Shown here one piece after another: positions 12,901-26,300 of a DNA stretch of 29,077 bases; position 1 is the first letter of the stretch, and every line of letters begins with the position of its first letter. Origin of the DNA: Smittium culicis (Eukaryota > Kickxellomycota > Harpellomycetes > Harpellales > Legeriomycetaceae); NCBI GenBank assembly GCA_001970855.1, contig LSSN01005826.1:1-29077 (forward strand), written 5' to 3'. The translations under genes and the position numbers were made by a program. Under the pieces are notes generated by a model. It searched no databases and was not told the DNA's origin. It saw only the letters and a list, made by a program, of their open reading frames with translations.

Positions 12901-15016
12901 ATGTAATACCATTTTAATATTCAATTCTAGATCTTTTTTGATATTTTGAATAGAGCCAATCTCTTCCTCTAAACCAGTTTTTTCTTCAGCCCAGGCTTTT
13001 TGTAAATCATCAATATCTTTTTCGGTTGCTTCAAGCTTTTTTAAAAGCGTATCGTTCTCTTTCTATAATATTAAATGAGATAATGTTATGAAAAATTGAT
13101 AATGATAATTTATTAAAATGATAATAGCTAAGAAATTAATTATAAATATAGGTACCCCAAGATTTAATTCTTTAGTAAGTTGGTGATTGTATTTATTAGA
13201 TATTTCAAGTATTCTGCGATCAGATGTAGAGATTTTCTATCAATGTAAAAAATAGGATAAAGTATATTATTATGTGCTACATTATAAAGAAAAGAAAAGA
13301 AGATATTTACAGGTATAGTACGGATTTTTCTGATATTAGATGCTAAATTCAGCGAAGGTATTATTCTGCTTTCCAGCGAGCTATCAGTCTATCGAAAACA
13401 TAATATAATTTTAATATGTAAAAAGGTAGAGAAAAAAATTTAAGACTTACAGATAAGAAGAAGCAAGATTTTAACATTGAATTGCTGCTAAAAGAAGGTG
13501 CTACAAGTTTTATAAGGGGGTAAGGCGCAAAATCTGTGTCTGTAGCAATTTTATCATTAGTGAAATAGTTGATCATTTTACCTATGGGGATGCAGATTTT
13601 TAAATAAGTTAAAAATAAATAAATAGGAAATGATCTAAAGGTTTAAAATAGTAAAGTATAAAATTTGATTTACAAAACTCTGCAATTGACTTTTCAATGG
13701 GTACTTCTGAAGAAGCGTTTTGAAGATCGGAGTTCCAAAGAGGATTTCCTATATCAACCTAAAAAAAATAAATTAAAAGATAGTATTTAATTTACGGGAA
13801 ACAAAATAATTAGATCGAAATAAAAAGTTAAATATTACAATTAAGAGCTCTCCAGGACCACTGGTGTCTCCTTCATATTCAAATCTCATAGACAGTATAA
13901 ATGGTAACGAGAATCCTAAAAATAAAGAAAATCGGTATAGTTGATAAGTATTTTAAAGGCTGAGTAAAATAGTAAGAAATTTTTTATTTAATACCTTTGG
14001 ATATTTTGCTTTTGAGAGAATTCCAGTCATTACATATGCTATGTAAACTGATTAAATCCTTTATTTTTTCACCTATAATATTGAAATATCTTTGTAAAAA
14101 ACTAGTAGAATAAATTAGAAAATAAGATAAACTTTACTTGGTGTAGATTTGCCGTTGTATAAGTCAACTATATTAAAATCAGTAAATGCGATATACCTAA
14201 AAATAAAATTTAATATTTTAAAGAAAAAAAATTGATTAGTATGAGTATACATATAATAATAATAATAAAATGAAAGCATACGCAAAGGTAATTGTTAGGT
14301 TTTCAGTGTTGGCGGTATGATGTTCTATTTCTTCTAGTAGTTGATTTGTAAGCTTTATCCTATAAGATTTGGAAATTTTTATACAATAATTTATTAGAAA
14401 AAAATAAATTATCATAGATATTAAGCTAATTGGTACAAACCTTTCATTTGAACTTTCCGATCTAAAAAATGAAAAATTAAAATAACTGATATAGTAATAG
14501 ATATGATACTCAAAAAAGGAAAGGAATGGCCAAAAGAAATGTGATTTACCCTACAGAAGCAGAGAATATTAGGGAAGAACCTCCTAGAATAGAATTCTCT
14601 ACAGAGCCTTCACAGCCAAGCGTTTTAAATACTCCGTTTAAAGACTGAGATGTGGTTATTCCATCTACATAAACCCTCCTAGTTATTTGAAATTATATAA
14701 ATCAATAATTCGATTAAATTTTTTTAAAGATTTGCTAAAAATTTAAGATATCAAAATTATACCTCTTTTCTGAAGAATCTGGATAAGTGAAATTTAGAAT
14801 AAAAAGAGTAATATTGATTAATATGATAATAATTATAATATATATATATATATATATAAATCGTTGAATTTCAATTGAGTAAGAATAAAAAAAGCGTGTA
14901 CCTTTTGAATGTAATACAACGTATTTTGTCGTGTCGCCAAGAGTTACAACATTATTTGAGGATTGATTACTTGAAGTGTGCAAATAAATTACAGTTTTTG
15001 CATTAAGTAATAGCAT
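9978..15016 (-). CDS. Kinesin-like protein with a degenerate (pseudo-)motor, coiled coil and basic tail
   Basis: Twenty exons join in frame to 1150 aa: 15016-14902, 14778-14763, 14678-14550, 14461-14441, 14359-14282, 14196-14138, 14072-13995, 13915-13839, 13758-13674, 13581-13451, 13388-13311, 13236-13156, 13062-12910, 12840-12729, 12664-12591, 12502-11966, 11865-11379, 11295-10906, 10822-10179, 10085-9978. Residues 1-289 follow the kinesin motor order. SILGGSSLIFSASVG (73-87) stands where IFAYGQTGSGKT belongs, ELLIVDIGNP (188-197) where LVDLAGSE belongs, then IEKSIAEF, then FAPYPLIKLVAPSFSSNSML (about 237-256) for the PYRDSKLTRLL region, and LNLASNIRKIRTIP (276-289) at the end. The P-loop GKT, the SSR of switch I and the DLAGSE of switch II are all lost, so ATP-driven movement is unlikely. 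Residues about 317-670 are coiled coil. The tail to 1150 is Ser/Lys-rich, suggesting DNA, chromatin or microtubule binding (inference). The family within kinesins is not assigned. Confidence 0.85.
14763..14778 (-). other. 16-base microexon (exon 2) of the kinesin-like gene
   Basis: TTATCCAG precedes it and GTATAATT follows. Exon 1 ends in phase 1 and exon 3 begins with the last base of a codon, so an exon of length 1 mod 3 is needed between them; this one supplies DSSEKR. Skipping it would shift the frame. A second microexon of 21 bases lies at 14441-14461 (SESSNER). Confidence 0.65.
14839..14858. repeat. (TA)10 microsatellite
   Basis: An uninterrupted TA run of 20 bases lies in the first intron of the kinesin-like gene. 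Confidence 0.9.
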
Positions 15017-16339
15017 TTTACGAATTCATAAAAATAGTCGATTTTTCGGTTTTAAAGGTGCGATGTTGCTTAATAGTGTAAATTGAAATATTTGATATTA
15101 GGTAGCTTAAAGAAATATTGCATTAGTATTAGTTAAAAATAAAAAAAGGAAAGAAAATTGGGCGATAAAAGGCTGATTACTGTGTATAAGCAAGAATTTT
15201 ATTAAAGATTAATCTGCAGTACTAAACTTAATACAAGTTTGGTAAAAGAAAATTGCGATTTATTTTGGCGTTATAAAGTCTATTGTTGATTCTTTTTGAT
15301 TATCAGTCGCGTATAAAACATTACTAGCCAATAACCATTTCTAAAAAAATTTGAGTTAGATTTTTTAACAATCAGGCCTTTTTCGCATTTTATTTTATTA
15401 TTATGTGCCATTCATAATAATCCTACTTTACCTAAGCCTATATATCCGCACGCGAATTAAACGATCTTGGAAAGTCGGTTCGCTCTAATAAATGGCTGCA
15501 CACTCAATACCCCTTGTTTTTCGATACTATTGGCCACTATAACTCACACATGAAGTGAGTACGCTTTTAGGCGAATAAATTACTGTTCCACAAAAGGATT
15601 TATCAGTTTTAATTTTATACATTATACTCCAAAAAAAACAAATTTGCAGTAAATAGCTCTATACTATATTACACTTATAGTAATTCGTTTAAAGATACGC
15701 CCAAGTCGTTTTATGGCGCTCAAACGCAATATAACTTTTACATTATAGTATCTTTTATTATGAATAACTTTTTAATGGTAATAATATTGAATATAAGCCC
15801 TCGACACGTTAAATTAAATCCTTATTATCCTTACTAAAAGCGTCTCTAGGCTGCCCCCTTCGCCATCCACGATACTTTTAATTGATACATCGAAAATAAT
15901 TAATAGTTCGATGGCAAGAAAAACTAAAGTCAGTTTTAAATTTATAACCCCTCAAACCCTCCAATACCGCTTGTTATTTCTTCGCTCAGTGTATCGACGG
16001 CAGTGTGTAGTATAAGATAAACCATTCTATATTCCCTTAAATACGATACAGCTACGCGTACATATAAAAATATTAATAATAAAAGGTATGGTAAGCGATG
16101 TTATTCTTGAAATTATTATTTTATAATTACTAATTCCTTAATATATTCTGGATTGAAGTTTTTATTATTGCTAATATTCAGGAAAAAAATCATATATGAA
16201 CAGTAAGCTTTAATAGTTCTATCTTACGACAAAGTAAACCGGATCGATTTGATGATTTAGGTTTTATACAAGTGTTTATTATTTTTTTAAGTATATAAAT
16301 ATTCAATTAAAATATACGAAATAAAAATTAAAAATAAAT
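15017..16339. other. Intergenic region between the FAM72 and kinesin-like genes
   Basis: This 1.3 kb holds the 3' end of the FAM72 transcript and the promoter of the kinesin-like gene, both on the minus strand. Base composition is a little less AT-rich around 15400-16000. No open frame, tRNA cloverleaf or repeat was recognised. In-frame stops directly upstream of the ATG at 15016 support that start. Confidence 0.55.
16275..16280 (-). promoter_or_regulatory. Putative polyadenylation signal AATAAA of the FAM72 gene
   Basis: AATAAA on the minus strand lies about 60 bases beyond the stop codon at 16340. Distance and strand fit; chance occurrence is possible. Confidence 0.3.
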
Positions 16340-18335
16340 CTATCTTACAACTGTACTTGACTCCCATCTTGGCATGGTTTCAAAACCGGATTGTAGGAGC
16401 CAAGTCATTATTGCTGGCGGAACACATTCTGACTTTACTTTAGACGAAGGCTGATGATTCTGGTTATTAATTCCCAAATTACTACGGTGTCTAGATTCGC
16501 TTCTATTCTGGGAAGTGGTATCATGGATCTCTGATGTATTTTGGACTGTTCTTTGAGATATGAATGTATTCACACTTTCATTTTGGGAACCTTGAGCGTT
16601 ACTGTAAGCTTCCTGCATATTCCGCCTCGATGATTGCCTCGCTAAACTTCTGCTATCATCGAGATCATGTATACCTAATTGTGCATTTGACCGAATTGTA
16701 TCCCTATTTTCTATTGATATAGCATTTCGCCGTGATAACATATCTCTCCCGATATTTACAGACTGCGAATTTTGATTGTTTGATTCCGAAGATGTTATTT
16801 GATACTCTGATATATTATTGTTTAAATCAGGCCTCTGATCAGGCGGGTTATAGGTTAAGTTGCTGAGACTTGACCTACTGTGTAACCTACTTCTGTTGAC
16901 TCGATTTCCAGGAATCATCCGATATCTGGAAATTGGTGTTTCCATTTCCACAGCTTGTCGCGTAGATTCAACACCGATATTTGATCCTGGACTTCTAACT
17001 TCAGCCAAGCTTCTGTGTAGCTGGAAACTTCTAAATCTAGATAACGTGTTAAGAGCTTCAACTTGTGCTTCTCTGCTTGACCTAGGATTTGCTAGTACTC
17101 TTTCAGCTACGATCCTTTGCTGTGAAATTTCAACTAACTGATTAATTTGACTAGAGCTCATTTCTGGAGCTTCGGCATCATCAGCAGCTATATCAGATAT
17201 TTGACCAACCCTACCCCTTGCACTTTCCAAATTCGTATCTAGACTTTGGGACATCCCACTATCAACGTCGACTTGATTGGTACTGCTATCGCGGTTGTTA
17301 AGTCTTTCTACTGTATTATTTATTTGGTCCACTATAGACCTGGTTCTTTCTGAATTTTGTGAGCTGAAAATACCACTCACGCCTGATTGGGAGCTGTTCC
17401 TTTGAAATATATTTGCAAATAGCAGAGACTGTTGTGGGTTTGGGTTAGAAACTACTCTGTTCTGTTGGGTATTACTAGAAGTAACTCTTTCCCTCTGTAA
17501 ATTTTCCTGAGTACTATTTCTTGGAGAAGGCGTAGGCTGTAGCTCTGGAAATTGATAAATCTGTGTATTGTTTTCTGAAAAAACTCTCACATTTCTACCT
17601 CTTGACGCTGCAACGCTTAAATCAGAATTCTCTTGTCTAATATTTAGTCCACTATTTAATGAGCTTGTATTCGATATTGATCGATTATTAGAAGACGCTG
17701 ATACCGATTGTGGCGTATTTTTTACACTATTTGGCTGCGACAAATCTTCCCAACTTAAATGCATCCCATTTACGGACTTTCTCTGAACTGGTAATACATC
17801 TTCATAATAAAATGTCCACAGGTGCTGGTATCCACGTTGCTTTATTCTTAGCCTTTGCGCTAGACATCTAAAACAAGGACGATGTATGTAATAGCCAACT
17901 ACATTTCCACACCCCAAACATGCTATATCTTGTACGTGACAATCACATGGCCCAGTTGGAACTAAATCGAACCTTCTTGCATGATGCGTAAGAGCTTTAC
18001 ATGATTTCGATCCTGTAATTTCAACCAACTCGTTGTATGACTCTGGTATTGAAGGATAAATAACATCACAACTAAGAGGTGGTATGTCTGTTGAAAAACA
18101 TCTAATTGCTGGTCGAGCCATTACCATAGCCTATTAAACAAAATTCAATTAAAATAAAATTTGTTATATTTACTTAGTTAATTAAATATAATATTTCAAG
18201 GCTTGCATAAAATAATTTTTTTACCTCCATTCCTCTTGAACTCCATTTAACTTTACAGTGTTTACAGTTCAACTCCCAAACAGGCTGAAACTGCTCGCTT
18301 TGAGTTTGCGACTCGGAATTATTAGTTATTTGCAT
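16340..18335 (-). CDS. FAM72-family protein with a long disordered extension
   Basis: Exon 1 is 18335-18225 and exon 2 is 18130-16340, split by a 94-base intron with donor AG|GTAAAA and acceptor TTTAATAG; the product is 633 aa. The first 165 residues follow vertebrate FAM72 closely: NCKHCKVKWSSRGME (23-37), CFSTDIPP (48-55), CDCHVQDIACLGCGNVVGYY (99-118), PCFRCL (122-127), HLWTFY (about 140-145) and a Trp at 164. The CxxC pairs at 24/27, 108/111 and 123/126 suggest zinc binding. The splice junction falls inside the conserved block and restores it, which confirms the model. Human FAM72A binds the uracil-DNA glycosylase UNG2 and is about 149 aa. Here about 470 extra residues follow, rich in Ser, Asn, Gln and Arg and probably disordered; they end in a less polar segment, MTWLLQSGFETMPRWESS. 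The function of this extension is unknown. A GTAAGA overlaps the last codons, so a further small exon cannot be excluded. Confidence 0.92.
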
Positions 18336-19698
18336 TAAATAGATTTTTTTTACAATCTCAAATCAAGAGTATAAACTACAGTCCTCTACCCCAGATATTA
18401 TTTTCTCAAATAATACCCTAGCCACCAGATTGTATAAATTAGAATATTAAATAATGAGTAACAGTTAATAAAGTTAATTATAATATTAAGCGGTATCAGT
18501 AAAGGTGTAAATATAAATAAATTGATGTTTGAGTATTAGAAAAAATTTTGATAAGGAAATTTTACTGTTTATATATCTTTAAATATTTTAGTAAAGTAGC
18601 TTTATGTATATTGAATATGTATAAACGATAAAAATGTATATGCCTTATTTCATTGAGTATAATAAAAAAAATCACAATCAAATTTCTTATTTGAAATTAT
18701 TGTATTTAAAATAAATGCCAAAGAGTATGTATATGCTATTGTTTTATATTTATGTTTGAATGATATTTAGGCTATACAATAAATTTTTTATAAGAAATCG
18801 AATGGTTTTTATGTTAATGAATTTCTTTAAATCTTGTATTTATATTCCCTAAAGTTGGTAGCACTAAATTTATGAAAATTTTATAAAATTACAAAAAATA
18901 AAATAAAATAGTATAATGATTTGGTGCTTATGTTTCAATATGTCTTATATTAATTTTAAAAAGCATGAATATACTGATCTTTAAACGTAAAATAGACACT
19001 ATTCTTATCTAGAATGTGTTTAAATATTAGTAATCTGAAAAATATTAAAAAAAATTTTACATCTACAGTGCCATAAAAACAATTATATATACCTTATTTT
19101 TTCTAAGGATTTTAGTGTTTACGTATGTGTTTTTATAAATACTATAATCATTAATTTTTTTTTTTAAAGCTTATAGCCTATTTGAATAGCTATTTTAAAT
19201 AAATGAGCTAAGTATCCTAAAATAGGTATTAAAATCCAAGTATTTTTTGTCTGTTTATTTATTTGTACATTTGAATATATTAGATTTTTCATCTTTTAGC
19301 TATGATTTTATTTGACAGAAACTACAAGCATATGAAACATTTAGTAGTTGTATAAATTTTATTTCTGTTTCTTTTTATTATTATTTAAAATTTATAAAAG
19401 GTCATGTTTTTAAATTTTATAATGTTTTAACATTTTTAAATACAGTGGTGCTATAATTAAGTACATAGCGACATCTAAAACATATCTTTTTATTTATAGC
19501 CATAATAACCAACAATAAACATTGGCCTGAAGTATTCTTAATTTACTTCTATTATTTAAAAAAAAATAGTTTCTGCTGATTTTGGCACTTCCTTACTTAT
19601 CAAAAGCGAAACTAGTAGTGTAAATTTTAATCTATACTTATCAAAAGAAATAAGGTCAGATTTTAGTACTTTTAAATTATAGCCACCAATTTTAGCAA

Positions 19699-19733
19699 AA
19701 TGGCGAATAAATTCTTATTCTTGATTCGCCATT
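19699..19733. repeat. Inverted repeat with 15-base loop
   Basis: AATGGCGAAT at 19699-19708 and ATTCGCCATT at 19724-19733 are perfect 10-bp reverse complements. Confidence 0.7.
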
Positions 19734-20611
19734 ATAAGTTAAGAAATTTAGTTCTTATTGTTAAATTGTTGCCTTGATTTTGTTGGCCAAAAATTAGTAT
19801 TACTCTTTGTTTAAATTAAATTCTCCACACCACGAAGCGTATGCTCTATGAGGAGATTCGAAAATTGATTATTCGCTTTAAAATCTTCTCCGCACAATGA
19901 AATAAGTTTCTAATGCAAACAGTCATGCATTAGTTTATAAAAATCGGTGCATAAACTCATTTTTTACCCCAGTAGACTACTTCAAGAATTCTATCAAAAT
20001 AACATTCTTTTTATTATGAAACGCTGCTAATAATAGCAAAATATATATTCATACATAAATAACTGAATTTAAAAAAGAGTTTTAGATTTATATTGCATTT
20101 TTATTAGTATTCCAATGCTTAATTTATTGAATTGGTTTGGATTAAGCTTTAAATTTTATAGAATTGAGCTTATCTACACTATACTAATAGAATAATCAAA
20201 GGGTGATTCGTTTAAATTTAATGATTTTCTACAAAGAGTTTACTTTTAGACATAAAGAGTTACAGCGTAAAAAGTTGAATATTCTATTTCTAATAAATTT
20301 AAATACTATTTTTTTTGGCAAATAGCACTTTAAAAATTGATAGAGTAAATAGATGATTCGAAATTCCTTTCCAAATCATCATTAGAAATAATATTTTTAA
20401 TTCGCAACAATGTCTCTATATGTTCAGAATTTATATTATGGTTTCATTGCGCTTTTTTTTGTACTATTAATAATATACTCTTCCTTCATAAAAAATTAAA
20501 GTATTTTTTTAGGTTTAATAGAAAATATAATGTTGGCACATTTCTTATCTAATTAAAGATATTGTTAGATCAAAAGCTTTTTTCTTAATTATTATGATAA
20601 TAATTAAGTCA

Positions 20612-20630
20612 TTAAGCCTTTCATGGGCGG
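20612..20630 (+). repeat. Possible third TTAA-type element end
   Basis: TTAAGCCTTTCATGGGCGG matches TTAACCCTTTCCCGGGCGG at 28613 at 16 of 19 positions. Similarity fades after this, so it may be a fragment or chance. Confidence 0.3.
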
Positions 20631-21194
20631 AAATTTTTTTTGTTTTACTAAATATTTGAAACTGCGTGTAATAAAAATGTCTTAATTACAAACCTCGCAA
20701 AAGATTTATTTTACTGTAGAATACTAGCAAACAATATATTTATTATAAACCATAAAACATAAACCAATTATTAAATTATATTTTTAAAAGAGTGTTAAGC
20801 GTTAAAGAGTTTAAATACGAAAAATAATGGCTATATCCACTTTAAGAGTTTTTCCGCAGACTTTTATTACAATTAATTTTTTTTGAAAAGTGACATATGT
20901 GGGATTAGTTGAAATGGGAGTTTCTGAAAAAAGTGATCACACTATTTCAACTTAACTATATTTTCTTGAGATTTTTAAAAAAATCCCCTTTGACTGAATT
21001 GAAATGATAAATGTTTATATTTACTCATTTATTCGTTTAATTTGAGGCTTTTAATTTCTTATAAAAAAAATTTTTTATATTGGGTGGTAATTGGGTATAC
21101 GATTTCATAGAATGCAACACTTTACTCTATAAATTGTATTCTTCATAAAGTTCAAAATATTTACTTTTAATAAATAGTATACATTTTATTCAAA

Positions 21195-21236
21195 TGATAT
21201 CTATGTGATATCTATGTTAGTTTTTGTTAGTTTTTT
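21195..21236. repeat. Short tandem duplications
   Basis: TGATATCTATG occurs twice in tandem (21195-21216). It is followed directly by a second doublet based on TTAGTTTTTG (21217-21236). Replication slippage is the simplest explanation. Confidence 0.8.
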
Positions 21237-23279
21237 AATCATTTATAAAATAAATGACAATGATATTTTTTTGTGTTTACTCTCGATACTTACCCAAATA
21301 TAATTTTAAGAGTTCACCTAGATACAGCAAGCTGTAAGTTAGTTTTGAAGAAAATTTTAATAAACTCTTTATTAAAAATCATTCATTAGTGTGAATTAAT
21401 TTTCGTAGATTTAGTATTTATTTTTACTTTTATTTTATTAAATTATCAAAAATACACTCATTTTTTACTATATATTCTTAAAGAAATAAGCAGATATATA
21501 GAGCTTTTATGCATAAAATATATTGAAAATAATTATTTCTATCTGTATATATAGAATATCTTTCGATTTTATTTATTTATTTCAATTTAATGATGCAGAT
21601 TAACTTTAAAATATAGAAGTATCTACAGCTTAATATAGCCTATAGGGATTTAAAAAGTAAATCAGATTTTTCACAATTTGAAATTTGTACTTTATTAAGG
21701 TCAAATAAATATTAAAATATTTTTTTACTAATACCTCTTCCCTCTAGAAAAAAATTTCAAAGGCTTATAATAAAAAGAATCAATTTACGCTATATCTTTA
21801 TTATTAATTTTTTCCTTATTTCAAAATCTCTATTAAATTGAAAAGAAATCACTTAAAATTTCTTTAAAATCAACTAAAATTAAATAAAACTATAAAGAAT
21901 TAATTCGGTAAATTTTTTTATAAAAATGTTATTATAGACCTAAAATAAATCCTTAGAAAAAGTTTTTTTAAAAAATAGTAAAACTAGACTTAGTAAAGGA
22001 TATTCTTCAAAATATTATGTATAATATCAATATTATTTTTTTTGGTTTTATATGAGATTCTTTATGAAGAGAAAAATTTATACTGAAAAGCGATATACTT
22101 TATAAAATTGGATAGTATTTTTTTAGAAAATAAAAATTCCAAAATAATTCAGGTAAAGAGAAATTATTGTCACTCTTGGATATATATAAGAGAATTAAAA
22201 ATTATGAAATATTCAGTTTAATGTGGTTATATTTATAATTAATATCTTTTGAGATATCATTATTTCATTTAATTAATTCGAAAAATATTATAAAAGCTAC
22301 TCACCGTATTTTTTATATCTATTATATTACATTAAAATAACATATATAAGCCTTTTTTTTTTCCTATAACTCATAAATGAATAGCTTTAAGTATAACTAT
22401 AATCTTTTTTGTATATTTTTTAATTTATAACATTTATAATTACAATTATTTTTGATTATACGCGTCAAAAAAATATTACATGATCTAATTTTGTCCAAAT
22501 TATTTAAAAAAATAAAAAATTTAGTTTATGATTATAATATTAATGATTAAAATAAATGTTAGAAACTTTTTATTTGCATTATTTGAAAATATTAATCTTA
22601 TACTACCCATATTATCATTATTTAACAAAAAATTATCTTACAAACTCTTTATAATATAACCAACCGACTTATATTCATAATTTATTTCCATTATTTTTTT
22701 ATTATAAGATTTTAAATCTCTTTGCATGCGCAAAAAATATGATAATAAGTTCAGCTTATTAAAATATTCTATTATATTCAAAATTTATTAATTTATATGG
22801 CTTTTAACTAGTCTTAAAACATTTTTGTATTTATGAAATAGATTTTTTATGATTAAAATTATTTGTAATATTCCAATAAAACTGATTTTATTATAAAAAT
22901 AAATAAAAATTAAATTCATGAAGCTATATATACTTTTTATGTAGATTATTTTCATAGACTTAAATCAAAAATAAATCAATTTATTATTATTTATTATATT
23001 CATTAGCAAAATACGAAATAAATAATATAACTCTTTAATTTATTTCTAATTTTAAAAATAAAAATAAAAATAAAATTATACTAAACAAGTATTAATTATC
23101 AAAAACTCATTAAATAAAAAAATTGAATAAATGGCATAAAGCTTTAAAAATATAATTTAATGTTGATTTATCACTAGTATAAGTTTAAAATTTTGCGTAT
23201 ATTAACGTTTTTATTAATTTAAAATAACATCATACAAGTTTTTCAACAAGGCTTTTTTATTAAAATTATATAATAGATA

Positions 23280-23323
23280 TATTTAAAAATGTGATAAAAC
23301 TAATTTTTCAGCTACCCCCCCCC
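23280..23323 (+). repeat. Repeat with C9 tract, similar to 9072-9118
   Basis: ATATTTAAAAA, then TAATTTTTCA and a C-rich run occur in the same order here (ending in nine C) and at about 9072-9118 (ending ACTGACCCCTCTCC). The C-run stands out strongly against the AT-rich background. The shared part before it is low in complexity, so the relation is uncertain. Confidence 0.35.
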
Positions 23324-26300
23324 ATCTAATAATTAATAGAAAAATTGGAAATTATAGACACATTATATGGGTCTATAGAATTTCCTTAAAATTTTTTAAT
23401 ATTCACAAATGAATTCTTTTTTTTTTTGTTATGAATTATTTCATGACGAAATTTTCGTATAAATTATAATTTATATTAAATGTCTATCTATTTATATTTC
23501 CGCCTGATATAAAAATATTTCAAGTTTAATAAAACGTAAGAAAAACCACTTTCTCAAATAAATTAAGATAAAATTTATTAATTTATATTTTATTCGATAA
23601 ATTTATAAAAAACGGCGAAATAGGATCCAAAAATAATGATAGTTTTGAAACTTTATGGAAATTCATTAAATTATAAATATTAATCTCAAATCATTAATTA
23701 TGATTATAGTACGATGTACTGGTCGAAAATTTTTTTATTAAACTCTAATATCTTTTAAAAAATTACAAAAAATATTCTTATAGCGATTTTAACCTCCAAG
23801 AAGTTTTTCTCGTTGAAATTTTCCGTTATTTAATAACTAAAAAATATATACATTTTTTTTTAAATTTCAATTTTAAATTTCATAATAACGATTGTCCATA
23901 TACTATAAAGTGAGCAGTGATTAAGCTATTGAAAAATTAAGAATTTTATACATTTAATTACCCTGATAAAAAATTGATTAAATATTATCCCATTTTCATC
24001 TAAAAAAAGCTAGTTTTATTTCTCAAAGTAATATTTTTCAATACATTGCGGATAATAATCAAAATTTAATAATGTTTTAAGATGAAAATAGATAGCTAAT
24101 ATCCTTTAGTTTAAAACTATGTTAAAACTATAAAGATTGAAATTTATATTAATTAGCTTCAATAAAAATAAAATTCATAATTAAATACACATAATGAAAT
24201 ATTACCCTACTAAAAATTTTTTACATCATTGTTAAACTCAATGCATATGTTTTATTTACAAAAAAAAAAATTAACGTTAAAGATATAATTACTTCTATTT
24301 TTATAATAAAAATAACATTACTTTAACTGAGATAAATGGAAAATTAAAAAATAAATATCGAGTATTATAATCCTATTAAAATAAATTCCATTATAATTAA
24401 TTCTATATTCGAATAAATTTTTTTAGAATTGTGGATATTTATTCTCAATTATATAGAAGATAAAGATAATATAACATAAATAATATTTGAACTTTTATAT
24501 TAGTTTGAATATAATATATGCAATATATATTTGGAAGTGTTATGATTTGAACGTTTCTTTATAAACTAAAAAGTCAATAAAAATCAGTTATTTGTAGAAA
24601 ATATCCCACATAACTTCTTAGTAATTAATTAATGCAAATATATCAAGCGTTTAAAATCAAAATAAAGTTAAAATAAAAAGAATATTTACACGGAAAATCA
24701 AATAAAATCAACAAAATAAATGTAATCTTCTTAAAGAGAACAATAATATCACATAAAGAAGCTATAATAGCAATGATATAAACAATTCATAAAAAAAAGG
24801 AATAAAAAATCTGCTAAAATAAAAAAGTATAAAAAAAAAATACAAAGCATTCATAAGAACGCCGGAAAAAATACTAAAGCATTAAAACATTTTTTCTAAG
24901 AGTCAATTAAACGATAAAAACTTACACTCTCGTTATCTTTATCTTTATACGCACAATATACAAATAAAAAAATATTATATTACCTAACTTTTACTATATT
25001 TAATCGTACTCAAATATATAACTTTTAGATATCATTTTAATTATATTTCAAATATTTTATTAATTTCAAAAAATAAAAAATAACCAAAAATAATAAAAAA
25101 TAAAAAAAATTTAAAGGAAACTCCAAATTAACCATGACCAAAGAATCATCCCAAAACTCACGATCTTAAACACCCTCTGAGCTCATTACTAATTCTGCTG
25201 AGCTGATAGTTATAAAGAAGAAAGGGCAAGCAAAAAAAAAGCACCTCCACATATAAATATATATAATCTATTAACTATTAACTGTATTTTTATAAAATTA
25301 GACACTTTAAATATTTAATTTATTTATTTGGAAATATCGTACATATTTATCATATTTAATATCGTTTAAATTTAGATTACTAAAATAATCAATAGTATTA
25401 ATTTTAATATATTAACTTCAGTAGAATATTTAAGTTATATAGAAATTACTAAGCATTATTTTAATAACATAGATATGAGAAAAATACGTTGATTGACCTA
25501 ATTATGAGCTATTAATAATAAATTTTTTATTTTAAAAAATTTACTCTGAAATGAAGTTGAATTTTGAAAAGTTAATATATTTATTTTCGCTTTGAAATAT
25601 TTAGTTTTTATATAAAATTGGTAACCCCCTTCCTAAACTAAATGTGAAATATAATATCTATTTTTTAAAATGGTAGATGAATAGTTGAAACAAGAAAAAA
25701 AAAAAGAAAATATAGATATCTAACTACTTCCATATAAATATAAAATATAAATTTAATTTTTCATTACATATTTTTTTAGACATTAGGATAAACTTTAATA
25801 TATTTTATGAATATTAATTATTATTTTTCAAGGTGTATATGGTATATTGAGGACTATTCAGATTTTAATAAGATATTATAAAATCATATAAAAGTTTTTA
25901 TTTACTTTAAGAAGGGCTGTCTATGAAATATATAAATATTATACGTGTAAAACTTTCAAGATATAGATATATTTGTGTCTTGAACCGTAGTTAAAATATA
26001 TTCACATAAATATTTTATATTAAATTTTAATGAATATTTTTATATGAAATCTTTTTTTTTAATATTAAACAAAAATTTTTAGCTGAAGAATTTCATAGTG
26101 TTTTAAAATAACTTTTTTATTAATCCTTAGTAATTAAAAATTCATATATAGAAGTATTATCCTTTAATATTTTACTTATGCTTAAATTTCTAATTTAGTA
26201 CAGATATAAAAAAATTTTCTAATTGTTATTTTTTATTTGGGTTTATAAAAGTGTTTTTATTTCCCTTGTATATATACAAATAATTTAATAGAAGAAATAT

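Noticed and set aside
16860..17786. Plus-strand frames of 93 and 72 codons
   Set aside because: They are antisense to the FAM72 exon and have no support of their own.
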